From Clostridia bacterium (lineage in GTDB: Bacteria > Bacillota_A > Clostridia > UBA1212 > UBA1255), in NCBI GenBank assembly GCA_017522515.1, contig JAFWZH010000324.1, forward strand, positions 1 through 64,000: a stretch of 64,000 bases of DNA. The letters run 5' to 3'. Positions within the stretch are counted from its first letter, which is position 1. The number at the start of each line of letters is the position of its first letter. Below are positions 1 to 7,343 of this stretch, in pieces. The notes under the pieces are model-generated. The model did not search any database, was not told where the DNA came from, and saw nothing but the letters and a program-made list of their open reading frames with translations. A program made the translations under genes and the position numbers.

Positions 1-55
1 AATGAGAGAAAAAGAGAGAATGAGAGATATATTTCAATTTTAATCGATTTTAGGC

Positions 56-84
56 TTGACAGGGCAAAAAAAATCGTGTAATAT
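56..84 (+). promoter_or_regulatory. sigma-A promoter for rplM-rpsI
   Basis: TTGACA (56-61) and TAATAT (79-84) are separated by 17 bases, an almost perfect sigma-A promoter. Transcription would begin near base 91, so the message carries a leader of about 45 nt before rplM. Confidence 0.85.
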
Positions 85-90
85 GGCCAA

Positions 91-135
91 GTTGCCCGCA
101 GAACGGGCTTGTATATCTAAGGAGGTTATAATACT
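91..135 (+). promoter_or_regulatory. L13-type ribosomal protein leader
   Basis: The short 5' leader of rplM holds a perfect hairpin, GCCCG (94-98) and CGGGC (104-108) with a CAGAA loop, followed by a strong AAGGAGG ribosome binding site. Position and shape match the L13 leader class known upstream of rplM-rpsI in low-GC Gram-positives, thought to let free L13 repress its own operon. The assignment relies on memory of that family and on context; a covariance-model search would settle it. Confidence 0.65.
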
Positions 136-573
136 ATGAAGACATATGTACCTAACGGTGCAGCAATGGATACAGCTAATAAGAAATGGTATATCATTGA
201 TGCAGAGGGAAAAACATTGGGAAGACTTGCAACAGAAGTTTCCAAAATCCTCATGGGTAAACATAAACCCACATACACACCTAACTGCGACATGGGCGAC
301 TTTGTTATCGTTATCAATGCTGCAAAGGTTGAGTTGACAGGTAAGAAGTATACAGACAAACTTTATCGTCATCACACAGGATATCCCGGAGGCCTTAAAG
401 AAGTTCCTTATAAGGATCTTGTTAAGAAACACCCCACAGATCCTGTTGAAATCGCTGTAAAGGGTATGCTTCCTAAGAACGCTTTGGGAAGAGCTATGAT
501 TAAAAAGCTTAAGGTTTATGCCGGAGCTGAGCATGTGAATCAGGCACAGAAACCCGAAGTTTATGAGTTTTAA
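136..573 (+). CDS. rplM: 50S ribosomal protein L13
   Basis: This encodes ribosomal protein L13 (145 residues, normal family length), an early-assembling protein of the large subunit that binds 23S rRNA. The full L13 domain is visible, from the N-terminal [17 protein letters not shown] segment to the core [10 protein letters not shown] and the MLPKNALGR motif near residue 115. The ATG start sits 8 bases after an AAGGAGG ribosome binding site. It is followed 18 bases later by rpsI, the classical operon order, and is transcribed from the promoter at 56-84 behind an L13-type leader. Confidence 0.98.
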   Translation: MKTYVPNGAAMDTANKKWYIIDAEGKTLGRLATEVSKILMGKHKPTYTPNCDMGDFVIVINAAKVELTGKKYTDKLYRHHTGYPGGLKEVPYKDLVKKHPTDPVEIAVKGMLPKNALGRAMIKKLKVYAGAEHVNQAQKPEVYEF

Positions 574-591
574 TAAAGGAGGCAAATGACA

Positions 592-981
592 ATGGCAGAT
601 CAGTATTTCGCTACAGGTAGAAGAAAGAAATCAGTTGCTCGTGTTGAATTAGTTCCCGGTACAGGTGCTGTAACTATCAACGGTAAAGGTATTGATGAGT
701 ATTTTGGTTTAGAGACACTTAAGCTTATCGTTCGTCAGCCTTTGGCTATTACAGGAACAGACAGCAAGCTTGATGTTAAATGTAAAGTAACAGGCGGTGG
801 TTTTACAGGCCAAGCAGGCGCTATCCGTCACGGTATTGCAAGAGCTCTCCTTGAATATGATGAGAATCTTCGTCCTGCATTAAAAGCAGCAGGCTTCTTG
901 ACACGTGACCCGAGAATGAAAGAAAGAAAGAAACCCGGTCTCAAGAAAGCAAGAAGAGCACCACAGTTCTCAAAGAGATAA
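592..981 (+). CDS. rpsI: 30S ribosomal protein S9
   Basis: This is small-subunit protein S9, whose C-terminal tail reaches the P-site tRNA. The protein is 129 residues and has the family signature [10 protein letters not shown] at the N-terminus, the [19 protein letters not shown] core and the basic tail [12 protein letters not shown]. An upstream in-frame ATG at 586 lies only 3 bases from the AGGAGG site (577-582), whereas ATG 592 lies at 9 bases, so 592 is chosen. It is co-transcribed with rplM and ends at the terminator at 1004-1045. Its last codons plus terminator are repeated at 3357-3422. Confidence 0.97.
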   Translation: MADQYFATGRRKKSVARVELVPGTGAVTINGKGIDEYFGLETLKLIVRQPLAITGTDSKLDVKCKVTGGGFTGQAGAIRHGIARALLEYDENLRPALKAAGFLTRDPRMKERKKPGLKKARRAPQFSKR

Positions 982-1041
982 TTTGTTATTTCAAAGAGTA
1001 TTCAAAAACCTCGAAACCATCACGGTTTTCGGGGTTTTCTT
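974..1041 (+). repeat. rpsI-end direct repeat, left copy
   Basis: The rpsI stop-codon region through the terminator hairpin recurs at 3357-3422. The shared start is CTCNAAGAGATAATTTGT (17 of 18 bases, from about 970). It is followed by a looser stretch and then a nearly identical hairpin ending in CGGTTTTCGGGGTTT. The left copy overlaps the gene's 3' end, as a bacterial attachment site would. Confidence 0.7.
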
Positions 1042-1045
1042 TTTA
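1004..1045. terminator. bidirectional terminator after rpsI
   Basis: AAAACCTCGAAACC pairs with GGTTTTCGGGGTTTT around an ATCAC loop. A T-rich run follows on the plus strand, and on the minus strand a TTTTTGAAT run follows, so it can end both rpsI and the converging minus-strand operon. Confidence 0.85.
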
Positions 1046-1246
1046 TATCCAATACCCTCTAAATATGTAACTGCACAAGCAATATAGCCCAAATATCAAT
1101 GCAAACGGAATCAGCACAAGCAACACTTTCAAAAATATTTTTAGTGCCTTGTTCGGTATTCTATTGATTTTAATTTTTAGGTTATCGTATTTAGATTCAA
1201 ACGGCATAAACAGTATTGAAAGAATAAGCTCTAAAATATCTTCCAT
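1043..1246 (-). CDS. small membrane protein, unknown function
   Basis: A 67-residue protein of unknown function. One clear hydrophobic segment (about residues 39-62, IFLKVLLVLIPFALIFGLY) is preceded by a basic amphipathic stretch, so it is probably a single-pass or peripheral membrane protein. It has a good GGAGGGG ribosome binding site and starts 11 bases after the DUF4304-like gene stops, so it is probably the last gene of a three-gene minus-strand operon (2103 to 1043). It ends exactly at the shared bidirectional terminator. No family was recognised. Confidence 0.55.
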   Translation of the reverse strand: MEDILELILSILFMPFESKYDNLKIKINRIPNKALKIFLKVLLVLIPFALIFGLYCLCSYIFRGYWI

Positions 1247-1257
1247 ATGCCCCTCCG

Positions 1258-1722
1258 TTAAAAGTTATCTAAAATATACTTCTTGGTTTTCAAATCAACC
1301 ATAAAAAACTCATCAGCAGGAACGGGGTCGGCATTATAATCAACGAGTTTTGCTCTCCGTTTTTCCAATGGGTTTCGTTCTTCCCATTCCATAAAGGCAA
1401 GTAAACGGTCCTTGATTAAAGTTTTATTTGTCCATTCTTCACACCATTGCTCAAAATCGTGCAACACCTTTTCGGGGGTGGTTTGTTCAATCTGTGTCAT
1501 CCAATGGCCATAAACCAACTCTGTGGGCAATAATGAATTAACAAAAACACCAGGTCGAATATAATAATTTTCTTTTGAGTAACAACTGCCTTGAATATAA
1601 AAACAAAGGGTAAATTCTCCGATATCTTTCGTCCATCGCTTGTTCTTTTTCTTAAAGCCCTTTGCTTTTAGGTATGGCTTTGCATATTCAATTAATTGTT
1701 CCTCGGGTAAAATGTAGTCCAT
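1258..1722 (-). CDS. DUF4304-like hypothetical protein
   Basis: A 154-residue soluble protein. The N-terminal pattern of a long helix followed by YLKAKGFKKKNKRWTKDIGEF and a beta-rich middle with aromatic residues resembles DUF4304-type proteins, which often occur in polymorphic-toxin and defence neighbourhoods; no biochemical function is established. The ribosome binding site is GGGGAG, 6 bases from the ATG. It sits between two other small minus-strand genes with gaps of 12 and 11 bases, which implies co-transcription. It has no signal peptide or membrane segment. Confidence 0.6.
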   Translation of the reverse strand: MDYILPEEQLIEYAKPYLKAKGFKKKNKRWTKDIGEFTLCFYIQGSCYSKENYYIRPGVFVNSLLPTELVYGHWMTQIEQTTPEKVLHDFEQWCEEWTNKTLIKDRLLAFMEWEERNPLEKRRAKLVDYNADPVPADEFFMVDLKTKKYILDNF

Positions 1723-1734
1723 ATTTTCTCCCCT

Positions 1735-2103
1735 TTATGATAAGTCATATGTGGTGTATCTTGTTTCGCCTATTATTTTTTGCAGTTGTAGAAAACGAGT
1801 TGCTTTTGAGCCACTTAACAGGTGATAACGGAATAAGTTTCCTACATACATTTTCTTAAATACTATTTTTGTTTTAATGCCGCTTGTGTAGAAAACGAAA
1901 CAATATTCATCCATTTTCCGTTCGCCTATGCAGTTGCCCGATGATGTTCCGTGTTCTGCTTTGAAATTGGTTGCACATACATCAAAATCAATGGAGTGCC
2001 CTCTGCCGCTTTTATCGCGATAAATGATATTGCTTGATTCATTTTCCTGTTTGTCACGGTTGACCGCCCATATAGCCGTATCGGGAATTACGATATATTC
2101 CAT
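1735..2103 (-). CDS. hypothetical protein, first gene of minus-strand operon
   Basis: A 122-residue soluble protein, not recognised. A longer reading frame begins at 2121, but ATG 2103 (MEYIVIPDTAIW) has the GGAG site 8 bases upstream and is chosen. The composition is mixed polar with a basic C-terminal half (KIVFKKMYVGNLFRYH); no signal peptide or membrane segment is seen. It leads a tight three-gene group with the DUF4304-like protein and the small membrane protein. Confidence 0.5.
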   Translation of the reverse strand: MEYIVIPDTAIWAVNRDKQENESSNIIYRDKSGRGHSIDFDVCATNFKAEHGTSSGNCIGERKMDEYCFVFYTSGIKTKIVFKKMYVGNLFRYHLLSGSKATRFLQLQKIIGETRYTTYDLS

Positions 2104-2175
2104 TGAATCAACTCCGAACATTTTTTATTATTGTAACAAAGAAATATGAATTTTTCAATGTGTTGCAATCTTCTT

Positions 2176-2216
2176 GAGTCATAACGATTCTTAATAGAAT
2201 TATTATGACTCTTTTT
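2176..2216 (+). terminator. hairpin with T run in intergenic region
   Basis: GAGTCATAA (2176-2184) pairs perfectly with TTATGACTC (2203-2211), extended inward by GATTC/GAATT. It is followed by CTTTTT, so it has the form of a rho-independent terminator reading rightwards. No plus-strand gene lies upstream, so it may end an unseen transcript or insulate the gene at 2300. Confidence 0.55.
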
Positions 2217-2242
2217 GCTTTTTGTGAATCTTATGGTATAAT
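2215..2242 (+). promoter_or_regulatory. predicted promoter of LRR lipoprotein
   Basis: TTGCTT (2215-2220), a 16-base spacer and a consensus TATAAT (2237-2242) lie 58 bases upstream of the lipoprotein start. Confidence 0.6.
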
Positions 2243-2299
2243 TATTTTGGGTAGTTATCTACTCGATAAACTTGAATTTGATGAAACGGAGGAGTTAGT

Positions 2300-3229
2300 A
2301 TGAAAAAAATATTAAGGCTTTCTCTTATTATGCTTACAATATTTTCCTTATTTTCCTTGACTTCCTGTGGCGTGGTTGAGTGGCTGATAGGACTCAAAGC
2401 TGATAGAACATACACCATTCATTTCAACGCTAACGGTGGCGAGGGTGAAATGGACGATTATCTCGTTGAGTCAGGTGATGACGGTTGGCTTCCAAAATGC
2501 ACTTTTACAAAAGAAGGATACGAATGTGTTGCGTGGGGGCTTGATCCTGAAGGAAAGGAATATGGCACTCAAATAGATAATTTAACCTTCCACCTACCCT
2601 TAAGCATAAAAAATGGTGATACTGTAGAGCTTTACGCTATTTGGACAACACCGGGTTTTGCCTTTGAAATAAGTACAATGGGTTATTTTGCAGATTGGGA
2701 TATAACTGATTATGATGGAAATGCGAGTAATGTTATAGTTCCTGCTTGGTACGAAGGATCTTATGTGGGAGGATACGGAAGCTGTGATATTGACAGCCTT
2801 GCATCTGGATTGTTTATGGAACATACAGAAATAGAATCGGTGAAAAATATACCTGTTAGCTATTTAGCTGACGATTTGTTTAACGGTTGCACTTCACTTA
2901 AAACTATCAAGATGAGAGATGGCGAAAGCATTTATAATATTGGAGACCGAACTTTCCATAATTGCACAAGTTTACAAGGCATTGAATTAACTGCAAATCT
3001 TGATACTATTGGCGATGAGGCTTTTTATATGTGTACCTCAATCGAAAAACTAGTAATACCTGCGTATCTTGAAGAATTAGGAGATAACGTATTTTTCGGT
3101 TGGACAGAAGAGCAAGTGATTGAGTTTACAAGATATTCTGCAAATCCGTTTGGAGAAGAAGCCTTTAACGGTTGTAATGCGACAATTATTTGGTCGGGAG
3201 AACAAAACGATTCTTCGCCCAAATCGTAA
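2300..3229 (+). CDS. surface lipoprotein with InlB B-repeat and LRR_5 domains
   Basis: A 309-residue exported lipoprotein. Residues 1-24 form a lipoprotein signal (MKKILRLSLIMLT followed by lipobox LTSC), so the mature protein would be anchored by Cys24 on the outer face of the membrane. Residues 37-105 resemble the Listeria-Bacteroidetes (InlB B-type) repeat, YTIHFNANGGEGEM ending LYAIW. Residues 185-300 are BspA-type leucine-rich repeats (LFNGCTSLKTI, TFHNCTSLQGIELTANL, AFYMCTSIEKLVIP). This architecture is typical of cell-surface binding proteins. It has a GGAGGAG ribosome binding site and is transcribed alone, ending at the bidirectional terminator at 3384-3426. The ligand is unknown. Confidence 0.8.
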   Translation: MKKILRLSLIMLTIFSLFSLTSCGVVEWLIGLKADRTYTIHFNANGGEGEMDDYLVESGDDGWLPKCTFTKEGYECVAWGLDPEGKEYGTQIDNLTFHLPLSIKNGDTVELYAIWTTPGFAFEISTMGYFADWDITDYDGNASNVIVPAWYEGSYVGGYGSCDIDSLASGLFMEHTEIESVKNIPVSYLADDLFNGCTSLKTIKMRDGESIYNIGDRTFHNCTSLQGIELTANLDTIGDEAFYMCTSIEKLVIPAYLEELGDNVFFGWTEEQVIEFTRYSANPFGEEAFNGCNATIIWSGEQNDSSPKS

Positions 3230-3247
3230 ATAGTCAAATCCCAATCA

Positions 3248-3340
3248 AACGATACTCACGATATTCACGATATCGCACGAAATCACACGATAAAGCTACG
3301 ATATCAAACGATATTACACGATATTCACGAAATCAAACAG
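3248..3340. repeat. degenerate 10-bp-period intergenic repeat
   Basis: About nine degenerate copies of a 10-base unit close to ACGATATTC, occasionally 11 bases, follow each other immediately after the lipoprotein gene. It has no long reading frame and no obvious stem. The period equals one helical turn, so each copy presents the same face of the DNA. Confidence 0.75.
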
Positions 3341-3356
3341 TATTGCTAAAACTCCA

Positions 3357-3422
3357 AGAGATAATTTGTATTATTTCGAAACACACAAAAACCCCGAAAC
3401 CATCACGGTTTTCGGGGTTTAC
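3357..3422. repeat. rpsI-end direct repeat, right copy
   Basis: Imperfect copy of 974-1041, with the AGAGATAATTTGT core followed by the nearly identical terminator hairpin. Together the two copies bracket about 2.3 kb of accessory genes. Confidence 0.7.
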
Positions 3423-3426
3423 TTTA
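3384..3426. terminator. bidirectional terminator, twin of the rpsI terminator
   Basis: AAACCCCGAAACC pairs with GGTTTTCGGGGTTT around ATCAC. It lies between the converging genes at 2300-3229 (+) and 3444-4202 (-). The sequence is nearly the same as the terminator after rpsI. Confidence 0.8.
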
Positions 3427-3443
3427 TGCCTTGAATTATGTTA

Positions 3444-4202
3444 TTACTCAAAGAAACTATGATGTTCCATAATGTATGTGTAATTTAGTTCTTCTAAATC
3501 ATCCTCATACTCATAAAATTCGTCATCACATTCGCTTAATGCATCGTCACAGTCCAAATTATCAAGCAATTCTTCGCGCTCATCTCTGTCAGTGGGAACA
3601 TTGTCATTAAATACTGCTAATGCTTTTTTGCAGATTTTAGCGGTTTTTAATGCACCAATCTTTGTAAATGCATCCACCAACTCATTTGAAAAATCACCGC
3701 TTGAATTATAGAAGAATTGAGAGAAACCGCCGTTGTTTACTTCTTGCTCCAATATTTGAGTTACGTAGAAAACTCTCTCGTGTTCATTTAGTATTTCAAT
3801 GTCATCACCATATTCGCATTTTTTGCAGACTTTCTCGCACATATCAACAACGAAATTGTTTCTTTGTCTATGCTCATCATCAACATATTCTTCGGCTACA
3901 TTCTCAACAAGATTTCGGATGTTTTCAAAAACGTTTCCGTCTTTTGATACTGCATCTTGGAATTTGCGAAATTGCTCATCGCCGGAATCGGAAAGCATTA
4001 CTTGTCTGATTTTCATTTGCTCAACGAACGAAGCAATAATATCACAGCCTAACAGAGCAAGACCTGAAAATAAACACCAATCAACCCAAATGCCCATAAA
4101 TAATAAGATAACACTCGGAACAAAAAGCCAAAAAAAGTGAAAGAGAATATTTGTGATAAAACCAATCAAAAATAAACTGAATGGATATCGTCTTTCTTTC
4201 AT
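3444..4202 (-). CDS. membrane protein with DMP19/DUF4375-like C-terminal domain
   Basis: A 252-residue protein when started at ATG 4202, which follows a GGGGG site; the frame is open back to 4274 but the upstream starts lack a site. Residues 6-60 contain two closely spaced hydrophobic helices (FSLFLIGFITNILFHFFWLF, then ILLFMGIW to ALLGC). The cytosolic remainder is acidic. It carries the DUF4375/DMP19-type signature EVNNGGFSQFFYNSSGDF near residue 155, known from a proposed DNA-mimic family. A very acidic C-terminus (DCDDALSECDDEFYEYEDD) is consistent with such mimicry. The role is not established; it is transcribed alone. Confidence 0.65.
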   Translation of the reverse strand: MKERRYPFSLFLIGFITNILFHFFWLFVPSVILLFMGIWVDWCLFSGLALLGCDIIASFVEQMKIRQVMLSDSGDEQFRKFQDAVSKDGNVFENIRNLVENVAEEYVDDEHRQRNNFVVDMCEKVCKKCEYGDDIEILNEHERVFYVTQILEQEVNNGGFSQFFYNSSGDFSNELVDAFTKIGALKTAKICKKALAVFNDNVPTDRDEREELLDNLDCDDALSECDDEFYEYEDDLEELNYTYIMEHHSFFE

Positions 4203-4367
4203 AGTGTAGCCCCCTATATTTAGTTTTGGCATTGTATCATAGTTTTTCGAAATATTCAATTCTGATACTAACAATGCTGATTATATTTATATTGAAAAAA
4301 ATCAAGTTATTGTATAATTGAGAAAGAAAATGCGTAAGATAATACGCAAGTACTCGGAGGAGCTATC

Positions 4368-4966
4368 ATGGAAAATTATAAACCACCTTTTGCGATAACA
4401 AACGAGATATTATCGTATGTGTCTTCTATTTCAGAAAAAATAGGACGTATTACAGCAACCGGTAATTTGGAATCTAAACTATACCTAAGAAAAAACAATC
4501 GCATTAGATCTATTCACTTTCCTTGGGACAAGTTAGAGATGTAATCAATGGAAAAACTGTTCTTGGTGAACAAAAGGAAATTCAAGAAGTAAAAAATGCT
4601 TATGCAGCTTATGAGAAATTTTTTGAGATTAATCCATACAGCATACAAGATTTAAAAAAATTCCATGGCATAATGACTAAATATGTTGTGAAAGAATCCG
4701 GTGACTTCCGCCGAGGTGAGGAGGGGGTCTTTAACGGCGGCCAGTGCATTTTTATGGCACCGCTTTCGGAATGCATCAAGAGGTTGCTTGATTCTATGGA
4801 ATATAATATCCCTTATACAAGTAAAGCGCTTATGGAAAAACTGGGATTAAAATCTAAAGAAGGTTTCCTTAGAAATTATTTGCGACCGGCAACATATATG
4901 AATCTCATTCGCATGACAATTCCTGATAAGCCAAACAGCAGAAATCAAAGATATATAAAGGTGTAA
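4368..4966 (+). pseudogene. Fic-family protein, broken by two deletions
   Basis: Remnant of a Fic-domain AMP-transferase of the large class with a C-terminal winged helix (usually about 350 residues). The gene starts at ATG 4368 behind GGAGG and encodes MENYKPPFAITNEILSY through RIRSIH. There the frame shifts near 4517-4523 and continues in another frame as LGQVRDVINGK. The family normally has the inhibitory SxAIEGN-type helix at exactly this point, so it has been lost. A second deletion near 4760-4772 joins IFMAP directly to a winged-helix end (TSKALMEKLGLKSKEG). The whole catalytic HPFxxGNGR core is therefore missing. No active enzyme can be made. A small TGCGTA/TACGCA hairpin (4331-4348) precedes it. 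Confidence 0.85.
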
Positions 4967-4981
4967 TAATTACAGTTCTTA

Positions 4982-5704
4982 TCACAGAATTTCATTTTCT
5001 TTAATTATGGAACCAACCTCTATTAATGAGCAGGCACAAAAACCTTCGAAAGGTTGGTAACAATAGGCAAGAATTTTACGGTCTGTTTGTCCGACATAGT
5101 AGGATATGACTTTCCTAGTACCATTAAGAGCTACATCGGCATAGCTGACAAGCCATTTACGGTTGCTGTCTTTAAAAACTTCATAGAAAGACTTGTTTAA
5201 TATCTCCTCGGAGGTTCGTCCCTCCAATAAAAGCATAGAATCGTTACAATAACGAAAAACAAAATCAACGCCGTGGCCTTCTTCGTTAAAAAGCAACTCA
5301 ATGACAGCGAAAGCAATAGGTGATTTGTCTAAGACAGAAAAGAGCTCCGGTATTCTTTCGGAAATACTTTTTGCAGAAACAGCGTTCTGTATTAATTTTT
5401 CTGTGTTCTTCTTATGTTGGCCGGGTGTGCGCGATCTGCCTTTAAATTCTGCACCGTCACACATTGTATAAATACTGTTTTCTATTTTTGAAATAAAAGC
5501 AACATTAACAGCTATACCTTTGTTAATTATAATAAAGGTATTTGAATTAAAATAGTCAAGAAAAGCTTTGATGGGAATGTATGTGGATATTATTCTTGTA
5601 TCAGCAAGATGAATGGAGGACTTTCGTCCGTCACGAATTAAATACATAATATCTTCTTCGAGAAATTTGCATTTTTTAAGAAAATTATAAATTTTTGATT
5701 CCAT
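4982..5704 (-). CDS. LytTR DNA-binding protein with C-terminal PAS domain
   Basis: A 240-residue predicted transcription regulator. Residues 18-100 match a LytTR DNA-binding domain (MYLIRDGRKSSIHLADTRII, KAFLDYF, FIIINKGIAVNVAFISKIE). Residues 120-235 resemble a PAS sensor (SPIAFAVIELLF, RYCNDSMLLLEGRTSEEIL, SFYEVFKDS). The order is reversed from the usual LytTR response regulators, which have an N-terminal receiver. The sensed signal is unknown. The ribosome binding site is TTAGGAGG. It is divergently transcribed from the HTH/LuxR-type regulator at 5980 across a 275-base spacer with promoters on both strands, suggesting mutual or shared control. Confidence 0.75.
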   Translation of the reverse strand: MESKIYNFLKKCKFLEEDIMYLIRDGRKSSIHLADTRIISTYIPIKAFLDYFNSNTFIIINKGIAVNVAFISKIENSIYTMCDGAEFKGRSRTPGQHKKNTEKLIQNAVSAKSISERIPELFSVLDKSPIAFAVIELLFNEEGHGVDFVFRYCNDSMLLLEGRTSEEILNKSFYEVFKDSNRKWLVSYADVALNGTRKVISYYVGQTDRKILAYCYQPFEGFCACSLIEVGSIIKENEIL

Positions 5705-5763
5705 AAATTTCCTCCTAAAGCATAAAACGTTAATATTATTCTCTTACGCGTATCACAATGATG

Positions 5764-5792
5764 ATTTTATCATACTATTTTTTTGTATACAA
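5764..5792 (-). promoter_or_regulatory. predicted promoter of the LytTR-PAS gene
   Basis: On the minus strand TTGTAT (5787-5792) and TAAAAT (5764-5769) are 17 bases apart, upstream of the gene that starts at 5704. Confidence 0.6.
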
Positions 5793-5822
5793 TAAAAAAA
5801 TTTCAAAAATGAAAAATAAGTG

Positions 5823-5850
5823 TTGCATTTATTTTTTTTTTGTGTATAAT
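5823..5850 (+). promoter_or_regulatory. predicted promoter of the HTH/LuxR-type regulator
   Basis: TTGCAT (5823-5828), a 16-base T-rich spacer and TATAAT (5845-5850) face right. The two divergent promoters are about 30 bases apart, close enough for one bound regulator to affect both. Confidence 0.65.
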
Positions 5851-5979
5851 GTAATCAAGTTAAAGAAATCGACATAATTTTAAAAAAATATTTAAAAAGC
5901 TGCCATGAAAAAGTCTATATTTTTTTTGGTTGCCTTTTATATAAGTTTTTTTAAAAGGAGCAAAAAGGAGCTGTATGTT

Positions 5980-7179
5980 ATGGAATTTATTTCGGTTCAA
6001 CAAGCTGCAGCTAATTTCGGTGTAACTGTAAGAACAGTTCAGAAATGGGCAAAAGAGGGGAAAATTAAAGGCGCAATGCGAGTTGGTAAGGTTTGGCTAA
6101 TTCCGCAGAATGCAGTACATCCTTATGAAAGTAAGAATGTTGCAGTCGGTCATGAAGAATGGTTACGTAATACCAAACGGTTTGAACACCTTCCTTTTAG
6201 GCTGATATGCGCAGATTTTGCACCAGGAAAAAGTCTTGATTATATTGAGGCAATTGACGACACAAAAATTAAAAATTTTTCAGAGGCTGAATACCATTTC
6301 TTTAAAGGGAATTCAGAACGCTGTATTGAAATTGTTGAAAAATACATATCCGACAGTGATGATACCATAGCCATTTGCAGCGGACTAATGTATGCTGTTG
6401 CAAACTTAAGTATCGGCAACTATCGTGTGGCGCGAATGACTTTTGATAACATGTCAAAATATATGTCAACAAAGGAATTTGCAGAACGAGATATAAAAAA
6501 TGAATCGATGACATTTTTTGTATCTTCGATTATAGATATACTGATACATTCAACAAAAGCAGATATAGTAAAGTTGAGAGAGATTATGCAATACCTCCCG
6601 GACGGAATGCGTCTGTTTGCTGCTTATTTAATGGCTATCCTTGCGTACATTAATGGAGACTACAGTAGGGTGGTAGGTATAGCAGATACTGCGACTTCGT
6701 TGTGTCCTTATGTGCATATGGTACCTATGATTTACTTGCATATTATAGCTGCAATAGGTTTAATTAATATGAAAATGATAGAGGAAGCAAAAATTCGTTT
6801 TCGCACTGCTGTTGATTTGGCAGCGGCTGAGGGCTTTTGGGCACCTTTTATTCAACACCACGGAATACTGCTCGGCTTGCCTGAATCGTGTATGCGCAAG
6901 GCTTTTTCGGCGGAATTCCGTTACATAGCTGCAGGTGCACATGATTTTATAAAAGGTTGGTGTAATCTTGACAATGCAGGTGAAGAGGGAGCAGTGTTAG
7001 AAGAACTGACGACAATCGAGTTTGTGATTGCGATGCTGTTCTCTAAAGACTGGAGTATGAAAGAAATTTCTTTCTATTTGGAAATATCACTGAGAATGGT
7101 TAAACAGCACATTTCTACGGTATATTTAAAGCTTGGAATAACAAAACGAGAGGAGCTAAAAAACTATATGTTGATATGA
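5980..7179 (+). CDS. regulator with excisionase-type HTH, helical middle and LuxR-type HTH
   Basis: A 399-residue protein starting at ATG 5980, 9 bases after AAAAGGAG; the frame is open to 5905 but that start lacks a site. Residues 2-48 form an excisionase/MerR-like helix-turn-helix (ISVQQAAANFGVTVRTVQKW, VGKVWLIPQNAV). Residues 60-320 are predominantly helical and could form TPR-like repeats. Residues 345-399 resemble a LuxR/NarL-type output helix-turn-helix (WSMKEISFYLEISLRMVKQH, KLGITKREELK). Two different DNA-binding folds at opposite ends is uncommon. It is divergent from the LytTR-PAS gene. No target can be named; similar proteins in Clostridia are annotated only as HTH transcriptional regulators. 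Confidence 0.7.
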   Translation: MEFISVQQAAANFGVTVRTVQKWAKEGKIKGAMRVGKVWLIPQNAVHPYESKNVAVGHEEWLRNTKRFEHLPFRLICADFAPGKSLDYIEAIDDTKIKNFSEAEYHFFKGNSERCIEIVEKYISDSDDTIAICSGLMYAVANLSIGNYRVARMTFDNMSKYMSTKEFAERDIKNESMTFFVSSIIDILIHSTKADIVKLREIMQYLPDGMRLFAAYLMAILAYINGDYSRVVGIADTATSLCPYVHMVPMIYLHIIAAIGLINMKMIEEAKIRFRTAVDLAAAEGFWAPFIQHHGILLGLPESCMRKAFSAEFRYIAAGAHDFIKGWCNLDNAGEEGAVLEELTTIEFVIAMLFSKDWSMKEISFYLEISLRMVKQHISTVYLKLGITKREELKNYMLI

Positions 7180-7309
7180 AAAAATTATATTCGCATATAC
7201 GAAAGCAGAAAATGTTGAAAACATCAAAAAATGACTTATTAATTGATTTAAACGCGTGAGAATGATTTTTAAACATGAAAATTTCTGAAAAAATATGTTT
7301 AAAAGTACG

Positions 7310-7337
7310 TTGGCAAAAAAATTATTTTTGATAAAAT
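7310..7337 (+). promoter_or_regulatory. promoter of candidate non-coding RNA
   Basis: TTGGCA (7310-7315), a 16-base spacer and TAAAAT (7332-7337). The predicted start near 7344 lies just before the structured region and 300 bases before the next gene, which has its own promoter. Confidence 0.6.
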
Positions 7338-7343
7338 ACATAC

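Noticed and set aside
3248..3340. CRISPR array in the 10-base repeat or in the 22498-22677 repeats
   Set aside because: Units are 10 or 12 bases without spacers, or only two 34-base hairpins; no cas genes are in the window.
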